Assembly (NCBI RefSeq): GCF_901709675.1
Contig: NC_051104.1
Coordinates: forward strand, 4,259,501-4,323,500
Direction: 5' to 3'
DNA from: Syngnathus acus
Lineage: Eukaryota > Chordata > Actinopteri > Syngnathiformes > Syngnathidae
DNA: 64,000 bases
Part shown: piece by piece, positions 24,117 to 38,400 of the stretch
Layout: each line of letters begins with the position of its first letter
Position numbering within the stretch: position 1 is the stretch's first letter
Translations under genes and position numbers: made by a program
Notes under the pieces: model-generated
Database searches by the model: none
The model's input: only the letters and a program-made list of their open reading frames with translations
Told to the model about the DNA's origin: nothing

Positions 24117-27100
24117 GTCAGAAAATATCTCCTACGAAGAGAAATAATGCCAAAATATACATTGTACAGATAAACAGTAACAATAACTTGATTGTTTTAT
24201 TCATTACTTCTGTATTATTGTTGTCTGTGCTGTTGAGACGAGCTCACCTAATGGCGCTTGCTCATCCCCCAGTGGATTTGGCACGGTTATTATTTCAGCA
24301 AAATCAGCGTGGCTCTACATTTGTCTCACGCTGCAGCTCGCCGGTGCTGTTAATCACTCGTGAACTTACTGGCCCTTCATATTCAGTCATTTTAGCTTTG
24401 TGTTCGTGGACATTGGGCAGGGAGGGGAGGGTGGGGGATGGATTTTGCAGGGTTAGCCTCATCTCTTGTGGATGAGCCCTGTTGAATTCTCTAGCAGGGG
24501 GGGAACAATATTAATGCAGGCGGAATGAAAAGACAGCTTGCTGCCTCATTGTTCTCCATCGACTAAATGAACTCGCCGATCAAACAGCCGCTGGTAATAA
24601 CAGCTAATTGAATAGAAACAATAGGGCTTCATATCACTCTCTCTTTTCGGCAAATGAAGAGAAGGGTGGAAGGCTGTCAAATGCGCCAAACTGCTGTACA
24701 CGCACATGCACAACCTTCACAATGGCTCTCTTCTCTGCTGAATGAAACATCTGGAGGCCTTGCTCAGAAAGACCTCGGAGTTTTCTCTCTGGTATTTGGC
24801 TCAGACATGCAGCAAAGGTCCTTCCCGCCATCATTGCAACCCCCTTCTGGCTGAGGTCCCAACACATTTTCCTCAGTGTGCCCCGGAGACTGGTCGGCCC
24901 CGGAGAAGAAGCCAAGGCTATCTCCTTTGAGCACCTCCCAAAACGACTATCATGCTAAGCGGCAAAATCAACACAGACACATCGAGCGCACGAGATAAGT
25001 GCAATTCCCACCCCTAAAACGGACACACACTATTTAAATCCTGACTGCTGTCACCATTTCTTTGTCTTGCACCGCATTCTCATTCTCGCTCCGTTCTGCA
25101 TGCGTGAGCTCCAGTCCCGGTTCCCTGTGCACCAGGCACACCCAATCCTTCCATTCTTTTGTACCTGCCCCCAAATCCTATCACCCAGCCAAGCCCGGAT
25201 TGTCCTACGCTTAGTGGAAAGCGAATCCTGAGGGAAATCACAGAGGCTAATAATAATCCCACCTGCCATCATGCCGGGTCCAGATTGAAAGAATTCAGGT
25301 TCAGCTGGGCCCAGAAATTTGCTACATGTTTATAGACTATATTTTCATATATAAAAAAAATATATATATAGATATATTTAGACTTTTTCTTTTTTTTTTT
25401 ACTGCATGTGATTCCAGATCGCACTTCCTGGGGTCAATTCGACCCCGGGTAGACTTGCAGCTCTAATTCAGATTTATCGTCAGTGATTAAATTGAGTTGA
25501 CACTTTGGAAATGAACTTCGGTGTGTTCCAAAGAGCAGTCAACCAGGCAAGTGAGTCCCAATGACTGTGACTTCATATGCTTGCTAAAATGAAGAATTAT
25601 GATTCAGGGCTAACGGAATGGATTCCAACCTCTGATTGATTAATTCAACGCAAGGTGTCCCCCAAGGCTTGCATTGTATTTTCCCAACCACTTTTAAATG
25701 AATGGTGGTGAAAGCATCTAAAACATTTGCAATCTGTTTTGACTTGATGAAAGCTGACCATCAGTAGCATTTTGTTTTTCTGCATTTCTGGCACACTTGC
25801 TAGTGGAGCTTATTAACTCTTTGGAGTCTCATCAAGGCAGGACTTCCGCCTGTGGGGGTTTAGCCCGATCTATATCTGCTCGCTCCAGTACAGGCAGCCG
25901 TCACTCTGGCTTCTTTTATGCTAGTGGACACGCTTATCTGATTGGTTCCTATTAACGAGACTGTGGAGACAACACGCTTTCTGATTGGACGAGCAATCTT
26001 TTTCTGTCATCCGCTTCCCTGTTAAGGCCTTGGGGGTGGAGGGGCAGAAAGAAAGAAAGAGTGGTGTTGTTGGAGCCTCTATCAGTTTCTGACTTATCTC
26101 TGCACACGTTAGCCCTGAATCTATTTTTCCGGGCAAAGTGGGGCCACGTAAACGACAAGTTGACAATGCTCCCTCTTCATTTTCTGCCTGAAGAGAGCTA
26201 CATTCTCTGTCTTTCTCTGTGGCAGCAGATTATGATGTCCATTCTCTCTTATCAGCTTGGCTCCGCTTGGCTTCTAATCAGTGGCCAGCACTTCACTGTG
26301 CCTCTCCTCGTCCCTTGTTCCCCGCAGACCACCAAAGAGCAAGCTTTTTTTTTTGTCTTCCATTTTCTGCGGCAGTGGCACCTTTCTTTTAATTTGTCTT
26401 CTGGGCAAAAATAACCTGACCAGCAGCTAATCTTTTTTTTGCAATCGTTTATCAAACAAAGCAACCAATAGTTAGCAAAACAGCACCTCTCACCTGTGGC
26501 GAAGATTAAAAAAGCAATTTGCTTAAAGGCACACTATTGCCTTGTGCAATCGGGAAATCCCTATCGCACAAAAAATCGGTGTGCATAGTGGCCCCAGTGT
26601 TATTATTCTCGTAAGTTCTCGCGCCACATCATTATTTTTGTATCCCATTTGAGTCTAAGTTCCATAAGTTCAAAGGAAGCGTGAACTGTCTGATGGGGAA
26701 GTGTGATTACCATTGTAATTATTTTTGTGATTACAATTATAATGATTTTGATACCTAAGGCAAGTTAATACGATTATCTCCCCTGTAAATGAACTCCCTG
26801 AAACCTGAACAATTATCTCTTATGATTGCATTATGCTATTATGGGCCAAGTGTCAACAGAAAAAGATGGTCTATCTGGGAGTTTGTAATTCTGCACAGAC
26901 AGCTGCAAGGAGTCATTTGCCACACTTTGATTGAATTCAGATATACATACTCGCCCTCCATCTGCTCTTCACAACAATAGAACGTGTTTTGATGAGGGTG
27001 CAGTGAAAAGAAAAATCTATTCAGTGCGGATGAGAAAGTCAGAGAGCAACAGCCTTCTGTTTTTTTTTTCCATCCACTGCGGTAACAATGCATACTGAAA

Positions 27101-28440
27101 AGGCAGTCTTTCAAACTTCTAAGAGTGTTGACTTGAAAATAAATAAAGTACCGAGGGAGTAGGTCATCCTCTGTCCCCTGCCTGACTCCTATCGGGTTGA
27201 TTAAACATTGACAAAAGTCTGTTTTTGGCTCCAGTAACATTGACAATGGAAAGACTTTGTGAACTGACACGGTTCTACTCTTGTTTTTTTTTCTCAGGAA
27301 AAGTGTCCTAGAATGTGATTAATAGTTTATTGTGGTACAAGTTAAGTACTTACTTGTCCAAAGCGATAAGATTTGGCTTTCTCGTTACACAATTACACAG
27401 CACATATATATCACAATTGTTTTGGCACTCTCTTCTTGCCAATAAAAGCTAAAAAGCTTTTTATGTGTGTTTGAAAAAAATCTGTTGCAATAATATTGAC
27501 AGTAAATGAAAATAAAATGGTATATATGCCATGTTTATTAGTTCATATTAAAGAAATAGAAATACATACCCTGCAGGAAGGTCTCTGTCCTTTGCGACAT
27601 CGGGCCAGGCAAGGGCCATTATCTCATTACAAATGTCAACGTTGTCATTTTTATGAATCTGGTTAGCTCATAAAACGCCAGAGGGTTGGGGATTGAATCC
27701 CAGCAGACTTCCGTGAACCTCTGCTAACACTATTTTCGAGTCCTTCCTAGCAGAGATCAGACATCGCTTCAGCCAGATGGCAGGTGGAAGGGATTTGGGG
27801 AATTGTTTTTTTTTTTTCCCAAGCTATGAGACTTATGTTCTGTCCCTTCATAGTGTCCCTGACCTGGTGGCACGACTATGCTGTTAATGACTTCCACATT
27901 GTACCTGCACTGTGGTCATGCAAAAAACAAAAGGACAGGCATGTTAATGCACGACCGATGACTACTTATCATGCAACTTCACATCAAGCCTCCATCAAAA
28001 TGTAATTCTATAGATAATGCTGAGCAAATGGGATTTAGGATGGCTGGAAATAAATAAGGATGTCTATGAATCGGACGTGGGAATTGGGTTAATCCGTCGC
28101 TGAAAAATGGTGATTGTTTGAAATATGATTACTGTTATTAAAATAAAGACACGGAGGACCGAGAAAGGCTGGAGGGGATTCAAGGGCTGTTTCAAACGTG
28201 TCAATCATCTGTGAGCAGGCGTGGGGGAAGGCGGATGTCAGAGGTCGTGTGTGACCTAAGGTAGTAGGGATGTGTTACGCCTGTGGGAGATAGCATGCTT
28301 GTTGTGCGACCCCACGACAGGGATGCAACATCTGGAACGGGTGAGCAGTCGGGTGGCTGCTGTTAAATTCCCTCTAGCTCTCCTCATTGTCCTCACAAGA
28401 ACAAAAAATACAAATCTAATAATTACTTTGTTAATCCTAG
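24117..28440 (+). other. pard3: pard3 intron
   Basis: This 4.3-kb intron runs from GTCAGA to TTAATCCTAG. It contains an AT dinucleotide stretch near 25340-25380 and a tRNA-like SINE fragment at 27657-27710. Open frames here (for example minus strand 26839-27270) have no domain. Confidence 0.82.
27657..27710 (+). mobile_element. degenerate tRNA-derived SINE fragment
   Basis: TCTGGTTAGCTCATAAAACG and CCAGAGGGTTGGGGATTGAA followed by TCCCAGC resemble a tRNA half with an A-box-like TTAGCTCA and a B-box-like GGGATTGAATCCC. It lacks a full cloverleaf, so it is more likely a SINE or tRNA-pseudogene fragment than a tRNA. Confidence 0.4.
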
Positions 28441-28752
28441 AATACAGGCCAAGATGCGCGAGCTCAGGGAGAAGCAGGCAAAAGAGCGTGAATATGCTGA
28501 AATTCAAGATATCATCGGCCCCTCTGCGTTGAGCTCAGACGAAGAGCACACCTACGCCGGCATCGGGTCTTGGGACTCGTCGGTGGACAGCAGCAGCATT
28601 GATCCTTACGGCAGTCAACACCAGTACCATCTTCCTTTGAGCCCCCAGAGCCCTCCTTCTTCCGCCAGTCTTCCAAATAACAACCCGCCTCTAGAGGCGC
28701 TCTATGCTCAGGTCAACAAGCCCCGCAATGGACGCCCTGCATCTTCAGACGG
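28441..28752 (+). CDS. pard3: pard3 coding exon: coiled coil and Ser/Pro-rich linker
   Basis: The acceptor is AATCCTAG ending at 28440 and the donor is GG/GTAAGT at 28753. The exon continues the coiled coil (IQAKMRELREKQAKEREYAE, IQD), nearly identical to mammalian PARD3. A fish-divergent acidic, Ser/Pro-rich linker follows (SSDEEHTYAGIGSWDSSVDS and HLPLSPQSPPSSASLP), then the conserved LEALYAQVNKPRN block. The linker is longer than the human counterpart as I recall it and contains SP sites that proline-directed kinases could use. The exon is 312 nt, phase 2 at both ends, and is a frame-preserving cassette if skipped. Retention of the intron gives an immediate stop (GGG TAA). Confidence 0.95.
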
Positions 28753-31700
28753 GTAAGTCCCAAAGTGATTATGGAGCTTGAAATGACTCCATTTACTTTA
28801 TGTACACTTCATCAATGACATATAAGCTGTGTTGTGTTTGCTCATTTTACTTGTCACGGAAAACAAATCCTCAATACTTGACAACTAGCAGATTACTCTT
28901 CGTGTTGCGAGTCAATGTACTTTCAGCCCAACGTTGAAAAAAAGTGCCATCTAGAGGAGTCAAAAGAATACAACAACTGGTTCATGAAGCAAATTTGAAG
29001 CTTCATTTTCCAATCACTGGCTTCTAGGACGTTGGATTGTACAATTGTACTCACCTGTTGTGGCTAATGCGTGTACACATTACCTATATAAGTATATGCT
29101 AAGAACATATCCAAGAGCAGTTTATTTGACTCAAGATCAACTTAGTTGCTCTTAGTTAGTTCGGTGAGTTGAGTGTGTGTGAGTGAGCATGTACGTGTGT
29201 GTCACCAGGAGATAACAGCTCCACAGTATATGTATTTAATAATGTTGTTCAAGGATCATCCTCCATCCGTTCGCCATCTATTTCCCCCATCCTATATCCT
29301 GTAGAAAGTCAATTACAGCAGAAATGACACGATTATCTGGCCAAACTGATAACTAGTTCAATACATGTGCCAGTTCAGGTAGATAGGCAGACAGTCTGTA
29401 ACCTCAGGACAGAATCACTATCTTACAGCTATCTATCGGAAATATCTTTTTCCCCTAAAGCCAGTTTTTATACTGCCAAAAATAAAGATTTTTTGACAGC
29501 GATGGATGTGATTCTATTAAATATCAATTTAAGCTCCAGCGATGCAGTATTCTCTCAAAAACAGTCCGAGGCTTTTCTCAGGAAAACATTTGGTTCTTTC
29601 CCTGAGAGGAGTCTAATTGTGTTTAGCGTCTTCCGATTACATTTATTATTATTAATTCCCTCTGACCATCTGGCTAATGTTTTTCTTTCCTTTTTTCCCC
29701 CCTCCTTTACAAATATTTTTGAATTGAAATCCAAATACATTACAATAGTTATTACATCGTCTCTGACAGTAATTGGTTTATTAAAGAAAATAACTCAGAA
29801 AGAACTTGCCTTGTAGGGTATTGGGCTTCTGCTCTCCTATTTTTGTAGTTTTGTGTGACATTTAATTTCCATGGGTTTATTGGGGGATCAGAAACTTAGC
29901 CATGCATGGCACAATGTGGAATTGAATTTGCAAAAGACCCAATTAGAGATCACATGTTATCTTTTTGTCTATGCTGTTTTATGTCTTCTTGTCTGACTGT
30001 CTGTCAGGAATGGGCAAGTTAGATGATGGATGGGGGGCCGCAGAGATGGTTGAGTTTGTCAAAGTTGTTTATTAATAATTCGGAGACAGTAAGATGACCT
30101 TCATTGGCTCGTGAATTGTCATTGCAGCTTCATTTAAGGCGGAGGATTTTCTCCTTGGTCCATTTAACTAATTAGAGACACTTACCAGACCCATGGTTGA
30201 CGAGATTAGGTCCACATGGCTCCAATTACCCGTTACTGTTTATTGTTGTTTTGCAAGTCGCTGCTCTTTAGTGTCTTACAAATGTTCATTGGTTTAATGT
30301 CATTATAAAAGCATTCATCCATGATTCAGTTTCTAAGCTGCCCCCTTGTTTAACCTCTTTAGATCATAAGACGAAACCGCGGCGGGATAAATAACTCGAT
30401 ATACACGTTTTTGTCTAATAGACCTTTGGTAATGGTGCACTGATGGGAAGGTCACAATGACTGTAAAGATGGAATGAGTCAGACCTTGTCATATAAACTC
30501 TTAGCGATAGCAAGACCGCGGGATCATGCTCAGTCTGCCCTATTAGGTTTTACTGTGGCTGACAATTTATTAGCAACCCCTCTGTTATTAAAGCTGACAA
30601 GACCAGCCATGTTTGGACAATTAGATCGTGTAATAAAAGCGAGAGCCCAATAAAAGTTAATTCTTTGTGTCAAGTTTTATCTTAATTTTATATAGCACAG
30701 TTATCAAATTTCACTCTAAAAGTCACAGCATGATGATGTTTTTAAGTTTTGCTACACCTTGGTTATGAAAACGGGGTCATTCGAGCAAAATGGAATGACC
30801 TCATTTCTAGACAGGCATCTGAGTTAACTCCTCCATCTGCCAAGGGACCCCGGGGTTTGGGTAACTGGTACTGGATGGTGCATTTGAGCACGACGGCCTG
30901 ACAGGTGCCAGCCTCCAAGGGATTTGTGAGAGGCGGGCGTGAAACAAAGCATCACCTTTTGAAAGTGTTATTTGATTGACTGCTGCTCCCATTACCCATC
31001 AGGATTCGAACACGACTCCGAGAGAGAGCGTTGCAGTGGTAGGAGGAAGCAGTGGGGCAAAGCAGGCAGGAGGGAAAAAAAAAAGGAGCCGATCGAGCTC
31101 AGCAGCGCAAAGCTTTTGAAGTTCTGTGAAACTCAGACGCTCCAGAGAGCCGAGCAGGCAGGAGGATGAGAGCGCGAGAACCTAAAGATCGACACTTAAA
31201 TAACACTTTTTTTTTTTCCTTCCCAAGAGCCTCTCTAAAGTCGAAACCTTCACTTGCACGGCCTTGAAATTTGATCACGAGGTTGCTAATGCGTTTTCCG
31301 AAGAGGATAAAAGAACAGACTTTCCATTTTTGAAGGACAGATAAAGTATGGATATCACTCCTGGAAGATAGTTTGAGTTTTGGAGTATTTGTTCCCAACT
31401 GAAAAAAATAAAAACTCATATATGTCTTTTTCCCGGCATGCGTAAACATTAGTACACGTGTCCAAAGTAAAAAAATAGAAGACAAGTTACATCTGTCTTA
31501 TGCTAGCTAGCAGCCCGCAGGTCCGCATCTGGTCTAACCGGACCACCAATGCCGCTAAATTATACAATGTGATCCGTGATGTTCTGCCTCAATCAGTTGC
31601 TTGCTGAGCCATTATGAAGTCAACAATTTTGTTTTCTCTCTCATCCTTAGTTAGTTAATTAAGTCTGCAATCAGCAAGCCCGTCTCTGTGATTTTTATTG

Positions 31701-32462
31701 TTAGTAATTTATTATTTTGCAATCAAAAGAAGATTAACAGTCCTTTTTGACGGCAACATCTGTAGCTTTGATTAAATTCTACCTCTCAATAATTTATTGG
31801 TAAACAAATTAATCTTTTACGACCCATGCCTCTGTGTGTGACTTAAATAACAGCTCATAAGTTACTAATAACTTCATGTTGCTCCCCAAGGGAGTAAACA
31901 TGAGTAGCACTTTTCCTTCATGAGACATGCACTATATTTTAATAGTAGTAGAAACTAACCCTTTTTTAAGTTCTGGCAAATATTTGCATGTTTTTCGTTT
32001 TACTTTTTGGTTTGCTGGGTTGTACGATCGCAGTTTCATCTTATTTTTCCTCATTTGTGGTCATGTGATCAACAACGGATGACTGAATTGGTATTTGGCA
32101 GTGAATAATATTTCGCTCATTTGCTGTTTGTTTCCCTTACTGTGCGCTAATGCACCTTATATGCCTGAAAAGAAGGTCTCTCTACTCTGATGATAGCACA
32201 GGAGGCGCTAATGTAGCAAATGTACATCAAACTTATCACATGGTTTTCGACACAGATAGCAACGTGTATCTCCAAGGCAAAGCAAGTGAATTATTTTCAT
32301 GCATGGTTCTCATTTTTCCTCCCACCCTACTCTCCCGCTTCAGAGAGAAGCCCCTGTGGGATAGATGTGATGAGATGGAGCACGCAGAAAGCAATTTATC
32401 CTCCGTTTGTACCATTACGTTCATTTAAGAAAGCAAACAGCCTGCAAGCAGACCAACAAAGC

Positions 32463-32493
32463 GGGTTGGGGGAGTGGGGTGGGGTTGGGGGGG
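32463..32493 (+). other. putative G-quadruplex motif
   Basis: Five G runs (3, 5, 4, 4 and 7) are separated by loops of only 1-3 bases (TT, AGT, T, TT). This is a strong short-loop quadruplex pattern on the coding strand, inside the 23-kb intron. Folding is predicted, not shown. Confidence 0.65.
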
Positions 32494-35400
32494 ACTATAT
32501 AGACCCACCTCTCCTTCAACTCAACATCAAGTGGATCAAGCTGATTAAGTAAGCTTGCATGTACAGTATGTGTTTTATCAATACTTCAAATGAAAAGCCT
32601 GGAAGACATGCAAGTAATACCTAATGCATTTTCACAAGATGATGAAAGAGAGGGAGAAGGGTGTTTGGCTGTGAGCATGGGTTCTTCTACGCAGAAATAT
32701 GCAAAACGGAGATGGGAAAAGCTTAAAACGAACCCGACGGCTATTGAAACCTGCTTTGCTGATCAACTTCTGGTAATCAGCAGCGGGTAGATAACCCAAC
32801 AGCCGTTGCTATTCTGGAGGCTAGCAAGGTTTGACACCTTGACTTATTCTCTCTTTGAGACAGGTTATCAAAATAGAAGAAAAAAAAGTACAGTTTTAGT
32901 TTGGACTATAAGGATTATATCTGACAAATATGATTTGCATTCAGTGATCTTCCAAACCGTTGTGTCAGTCAAAATCAAAGTAGTCCATTAGGAGTCACTA
33001 ACATTATGTACTTTGCCTGTTTGTTGACTTTGAGGTCACATTCGGCTTTTCACATGATGGATAACCCAATTTCATAAACTAATAACAGGTCCGCTCGGCT
33101 AGCGTAGAATCGTGGCTTTCATCTTGCAAACAGGCGATCCCTTACAGCTCTTGCCTGAAAGAGATCAGGTGAGGAAATTGATGGAGATGCGACACATGAC
33201 TCCCACGCCATCTTTCTTACCTTTTTCTCATTTCTATCTTTAGTTATGCTCAGTGGGAACACACACACGCAGCTGCTGTATTGTAACGCATGACCCGAGT
33301 GTGTCACACATGACATTTCTCTTTAAATATGTGCTCTGATGTTTTAGGTCAACCGAGACAATGCGAGTTAATGCTTTCAAGTAGTTTTATCGTGGGAGTC
33401 ATGGATGTTGCCTATTGCCAGTAAAATGCTTTTCAATATAATATCGCTAGCCTGTTTATCAGTCTGTAATATTTCTGTTGTGTCTCAGCAGCATGATGAG
33501 GAAGTTTAATTATATTGAAGTTAACTCATAAGTTAACTGACCTTTCTCAATGGGTGAGTGACCTTTAAAATTATTTACAATTAATGCTAATTGCTAATTC
33601 TTCAACGATAATAGATCCCCGATGATTTACAGTGTTGTCCAAAAGTCATTAGCATCCAGTGGTCCCTGATTCCGTATTGTGTCCCGAACACGATTTTCTG
33701 AACCGTATCTCTGGGGTGCAACTGTATCATGAAGTTCAAAGTTCATTCTAATTAATAGCTCAGCCAGTGTGTACTGGGCACGTAATTGAATTTCCCTCAC
33801 CCACCGATTCGGTGGATCCGTATTTTTTTATGGAGATATTATAGAGGCGTGATTTTTTTTCTTTGTTTGCATGACAGTTTTATCCCAAACAACACAAGTG
33901 GAGTGTTTGCATATTTTGTTTCGGTTAGAGTTCACAGATGGAACCAATGAATTTCGATGACATTAATACCTTCGGGGAAAATTTGAAATCTAAACAAGTC
34001 AAAAGGTTGGGCTGCATGGATCGTGTTATTGTTCTCAGAATTTGAAAAGATGATCAAAAATACTTTTGTGAGATTAAAGAGGCTTGTGTCAATTAACAGC
34101 GACACAAAACATGAATAATGTGAATTGTGTGATTATAAAATAGCTTTTATGTTAAAATAACCATGTTATTAAATGTTGACATTAAGTTTTTGACATGTCA
34201 CCAGAAAATAAACAAGATCATACATAAGGCTCCTCTATTTGTTTGCATTTTATAAAAGCCCTTTACAGGGCATTGATTTAGCTAAAGTGTCCTTCATGCA
34301 GAATTTCACAAGTGGTCTTCTTTGTTCAGTCACCTGAGCTAAACCTGTTTGTGCTCCCCGTGAGACCTAATAAAACCTCGTAGAGGCCAGCAGACATAGA
34401 CAGAGTGCCTGTAAAAATGCTCTTAGCCGGTCACAACCCAGTAATGACAACACACAGACTTATTTGTCTGTTGTAATGGGACCATGATGTCATCACTGAT
34501 CATCCTGGAGGCATAGGTCTTGAAATCTGGCTCGGTCTCAAAGAGAAGATGTTGTATTCAAGGAAACCGAGTATTTTGGTTACTGCATATTTTTGTTTCA
34601 AAACTGCAGGACATCCTAAAGAGTGCGCCTGTTAACCCTACCAAGAGGGGACCTCCCGTGTGACTGGCTATTCTTTTTTTCCCGTGATGGTCTGTAAATG
34701 TCATAGTGAGAAATGACACCCTAGAACCACTTGTCTTTACCGCAGTGATTAAATATAAAGTATAATCCTCATCCTGCAGTTATATGTCGGTCATTAAAGG
34801 CTCACTGTAAGGCCAACCCGTCTTTACGGCGGATAATGCTCATGTTTTAGCGATACTTGGTGACGTCAATTAAACTCTAGATTACTTTTACGACTTCATG
34901 AAGCAAATTGTTGCTGATCCATTTTGCGGCTGTGAAACTCGGTTATGAACCTTTAATTTCCTTGGTAGTTCATCTTTAATATTTTTGTGTCATAATATAG
35001 ACTGCAACAGGCAGTTTTCAATTATACATGCTTTTAACAAAGAAGTTGACGGTGGAAGATAAAGCATTGAATCATCAAAACAAAGACAGGCAGCGAGGAT
35101 GATTTATGACATGGTCAAGAGAGTGAAAGGCGGATACACTTGAAGGTACTATTGAATGGCTTTAGACTGTAAAATCCCACTGGCTGCATTTTCCCTAATA
35201 GTGTCTTGGACTATATCTGTCTGTCTTTATTTGAATGGATGTGGATGGAGGACGCAAAGGTGCTGGTGTGCTTTTGTGTGTGTGTGCAGGCTTGTCAAAA
35301 GAAAGACACACACAGTAATACACACATACTGTAAATACGTTGAACGTGGAGCCTCCAAAGCTGATTAGTCAGACTTGTGATTTCCAATTTCAAACCCGTG

Positions 35401-38400
35401 ACACAAATCCCACACTTAATATTCATGCAGACGTGGTTGGGCCTCTTGCAGTTCTGTGTTGCCGCAGGGTTGTGCAGCTTGGGGGGGTCGTGTTGGAGCC
35501 ACATGATCAACTAAGGATGATGTGTAATAATTCTTTATTTTTACTTATGGATGCTCTATTGGTTATGTCGTTGTTTGTTGGTTTTGAGGGTTGCCATTCT
35601 TTTTCCACACTGTACTTTATAAGCGGGATTACGGCCTTATCTCACAGGATTTTATTTTCGAGAGCGAGCGTAAGGGCCAGTTCACTGTTAGTGTGACGCT
35701 CTGTCTGTGTCCTCTAACCTTGTAATCATGTCGCTATGTTGTGGAGTCATCACAGCCCTGCAAGCCGAGAGAACAATGGGTGGATTGGTCAGGGAAAGAT
35801 AGTGTTAAGAGAAAGTGATACGCAAAAGATTAATGGGCAATAAAGAGCAGTCGAGGTAGAGGAAGAAATATAAATTTTATGTCCTCACTATCATATCAGT
35901 GCAGTTGAAGTTACCTTTCACCTTAAACCTTTGGAAATCCCAAAATGATTTGTCTTTTTCATGAGCTCATGGCATTTTCACAATCTGTTACACCACCCCA
36001 AAAAAAATTCAACTGTTGTGATATGCGCAAGAAGAACAACACGGCAAGCTGAGACGATCATAAGGACAAGGAAAATCCCAAAGGAAGAGCACACGGCAAG
36101 TCGGCTAGACCTCCACCTCCCAGCGGCTGAGAAGAATTGCAATGAAAAACACTTCACTCCTATGCCTTCCTGTTTAGTCCGCAGCTGTACAACTCCCATG
36201 CCATCATTCATCCCTGCCTCGGTGGAGCTGTGTGAGGTGTTTCCAGCCTCCGCCAACGCTCCATAACTCAAGGCTTCCTCTCCAAAGAGACGCTCCTCAA
36301 ACAGCACCTTTTCCCCATCTCCTCCCAAGCACTCTCATCACTCCCATCAGTCTATCTTTAAAACAACCAGCGGAGACATAAGAATCAACAGCCTGCGACC
36401 ATCAACGTAACTCCGCATAGCCGCTTGCCTCATCCCCAAAGGGCCTAAGGGGGAAATGTGGCAGGCATGTGGCTGATCTTGCTCCTCTGGGAGACTTTAG
36501 GAAAAATTGCAGCTATAGAGTCGAGAGGGGCTATAATTCACCAGGCTGACTCCATGATGCTGTGACATGGTTATTAGCTATATAAACTAGAGCTGTCACC
36601 GAGCCATTATTGCTCACGTTCGTGCGGAACCATCTTTTTATTTACTCATTTTCGTCCGAGTCAACTGTTGGTTGTGTCATTGAAGTAGACATTACCTCTT
36701 ACCTCGAAATGAAGCATAAACTCTAGGCCGTATCACATAAAGTAAAATCCATCTCTTGTAAAGTCTAAATCAGTGCTTTACTGTTTTTTTTACACGCCCC
36801 TAGGAAGAATAAAATATTTCCGCCCAACTCTCCTCCATGGCTATAAATAGTAATTTCCTAAAATATATATGAGGGTGACTCAGTGCTTATTGTCTTTGAT
36901 ACTAACAATCATAAAGCGAAATACAGTTTATATCAGCACACTCATGCATCAGTGCCCAGGCCAATATTGAATTACCCCGCCAGACTATTTTGCGCTTTGA
37001 ACCTTCGGTCCGTCACTTAATTACCTTTCCCGGGCCTGATACTCCTCTTCATCTTCACCTCATCTTCTCTGTCTCACGCCATCTCACTTCCTCCCTCCTA
37101 CGCTTTTTAGCACCCTCTTTGACATGCACGTACACACTCGCATGTGGGCGCCCTGAGGAGTTGCTGTCAATCACCCATCAGGCGCCCAGGTCAATTTGCC
37201 AGGCTGCCAAATGTGTTGTATCAGTGTGCTCCTCTGTGTCAAGAGCTCTCATTATAGGCCAAAGGCTAAACCAAGGAAGAGAATGAGTCTCTCGTCCATT
37301 ATTTCCAGTCCTCCATGACCTCCTAACCTCTGCTTTCTTTGACTAAATATCACCTTCCCAACCCCCATACCTGGGCCGTGGTACTTTGAACCCATCCAAA
37401 CTGGCATCGCCTCTCTTTCCCTTCTGGCTTCGGGCAATTTGCTCTGGGACTGCATGTGGAGCCACTCATGCTTTCTTTTTGTGTGACGGTGACGATAAGA
37501 TAATTAATAGTGCTGGAAATGTTGCAGCTTTTGCTCAGGAAGACAAACTGTGCCAGGTCTAACGATCATTTTTGTGAGATTTTCATCTTTAGTCTAAATC
37601 ATTTTTGTGATATATGCATGGCTACAATTCAGCACGTTCGGCATGTTATATTCGGCAAGCTACCCTAGCGGGGAAAAAAATCACTTCACCACCGATCACT
37701 AATGCACAAATTAATTTACCAGCGTGGCAGCATCTGCTTGATGAATCGCTCGTAATTAGCCCGTAGGTGTAACTGAGGTGTCCTTGCTTATCTACCTTCT
37801 CGTTTGCCAAACCGGCTGATTCAAGTCGGATTACTTTTCTGCACACGACACTATTAAACACCTTTTTACTGCTCTGATAAAACTCCGGGCCATTTGACCA
37901 GCCAACAATTTGATTTAAATATTCTCCAGTGTTACTTTTAATGGTTTATTCTAGAATATTCTTTATTTTATTCATCTTTGCCGCCATCCCAGCACATGCC
38001 GATGTCAAGCTAGGAGGAGAACAAAACAGGAAGTGTGGAAGGAGAGACTCAAAGACAAGAGAGCATTCTCAAAGTGATTATTGCGCATCCTAATCCTTCC
38101 TCCCTAACCTCGTGTTGAGAGAGGAGATAACCTGGTAGACAAGAGCAACTACCAGGCCTTGCCATGTTAGACCTGTAAGTGTCCTTTAAGTGTGGTCAGG
38201 TTGAGTGACTGCTGCTGGCTTGGAAGAAAGGGTCGAGCAGTAAGAGGGATAACAAGAGCCAGTAAGAGGATGTGAGGGGACTTTGTCTTTGTTTTTGCAG
38301 TGGCTAAACAGGGATTAGTGCTTTGCTGACATATTCTGTCAGTTGCCACACTGTGAAGTCTGCTCAAAGGCCAAATGAAAGTGACTCTAGTGAAAATGAC

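Noticed and set aside
29367-29816. 149-codon open frame on the plus strand
   Set aside because: AT-rich composition, no domain, no splice context linking it to pard3, inside a large intron.
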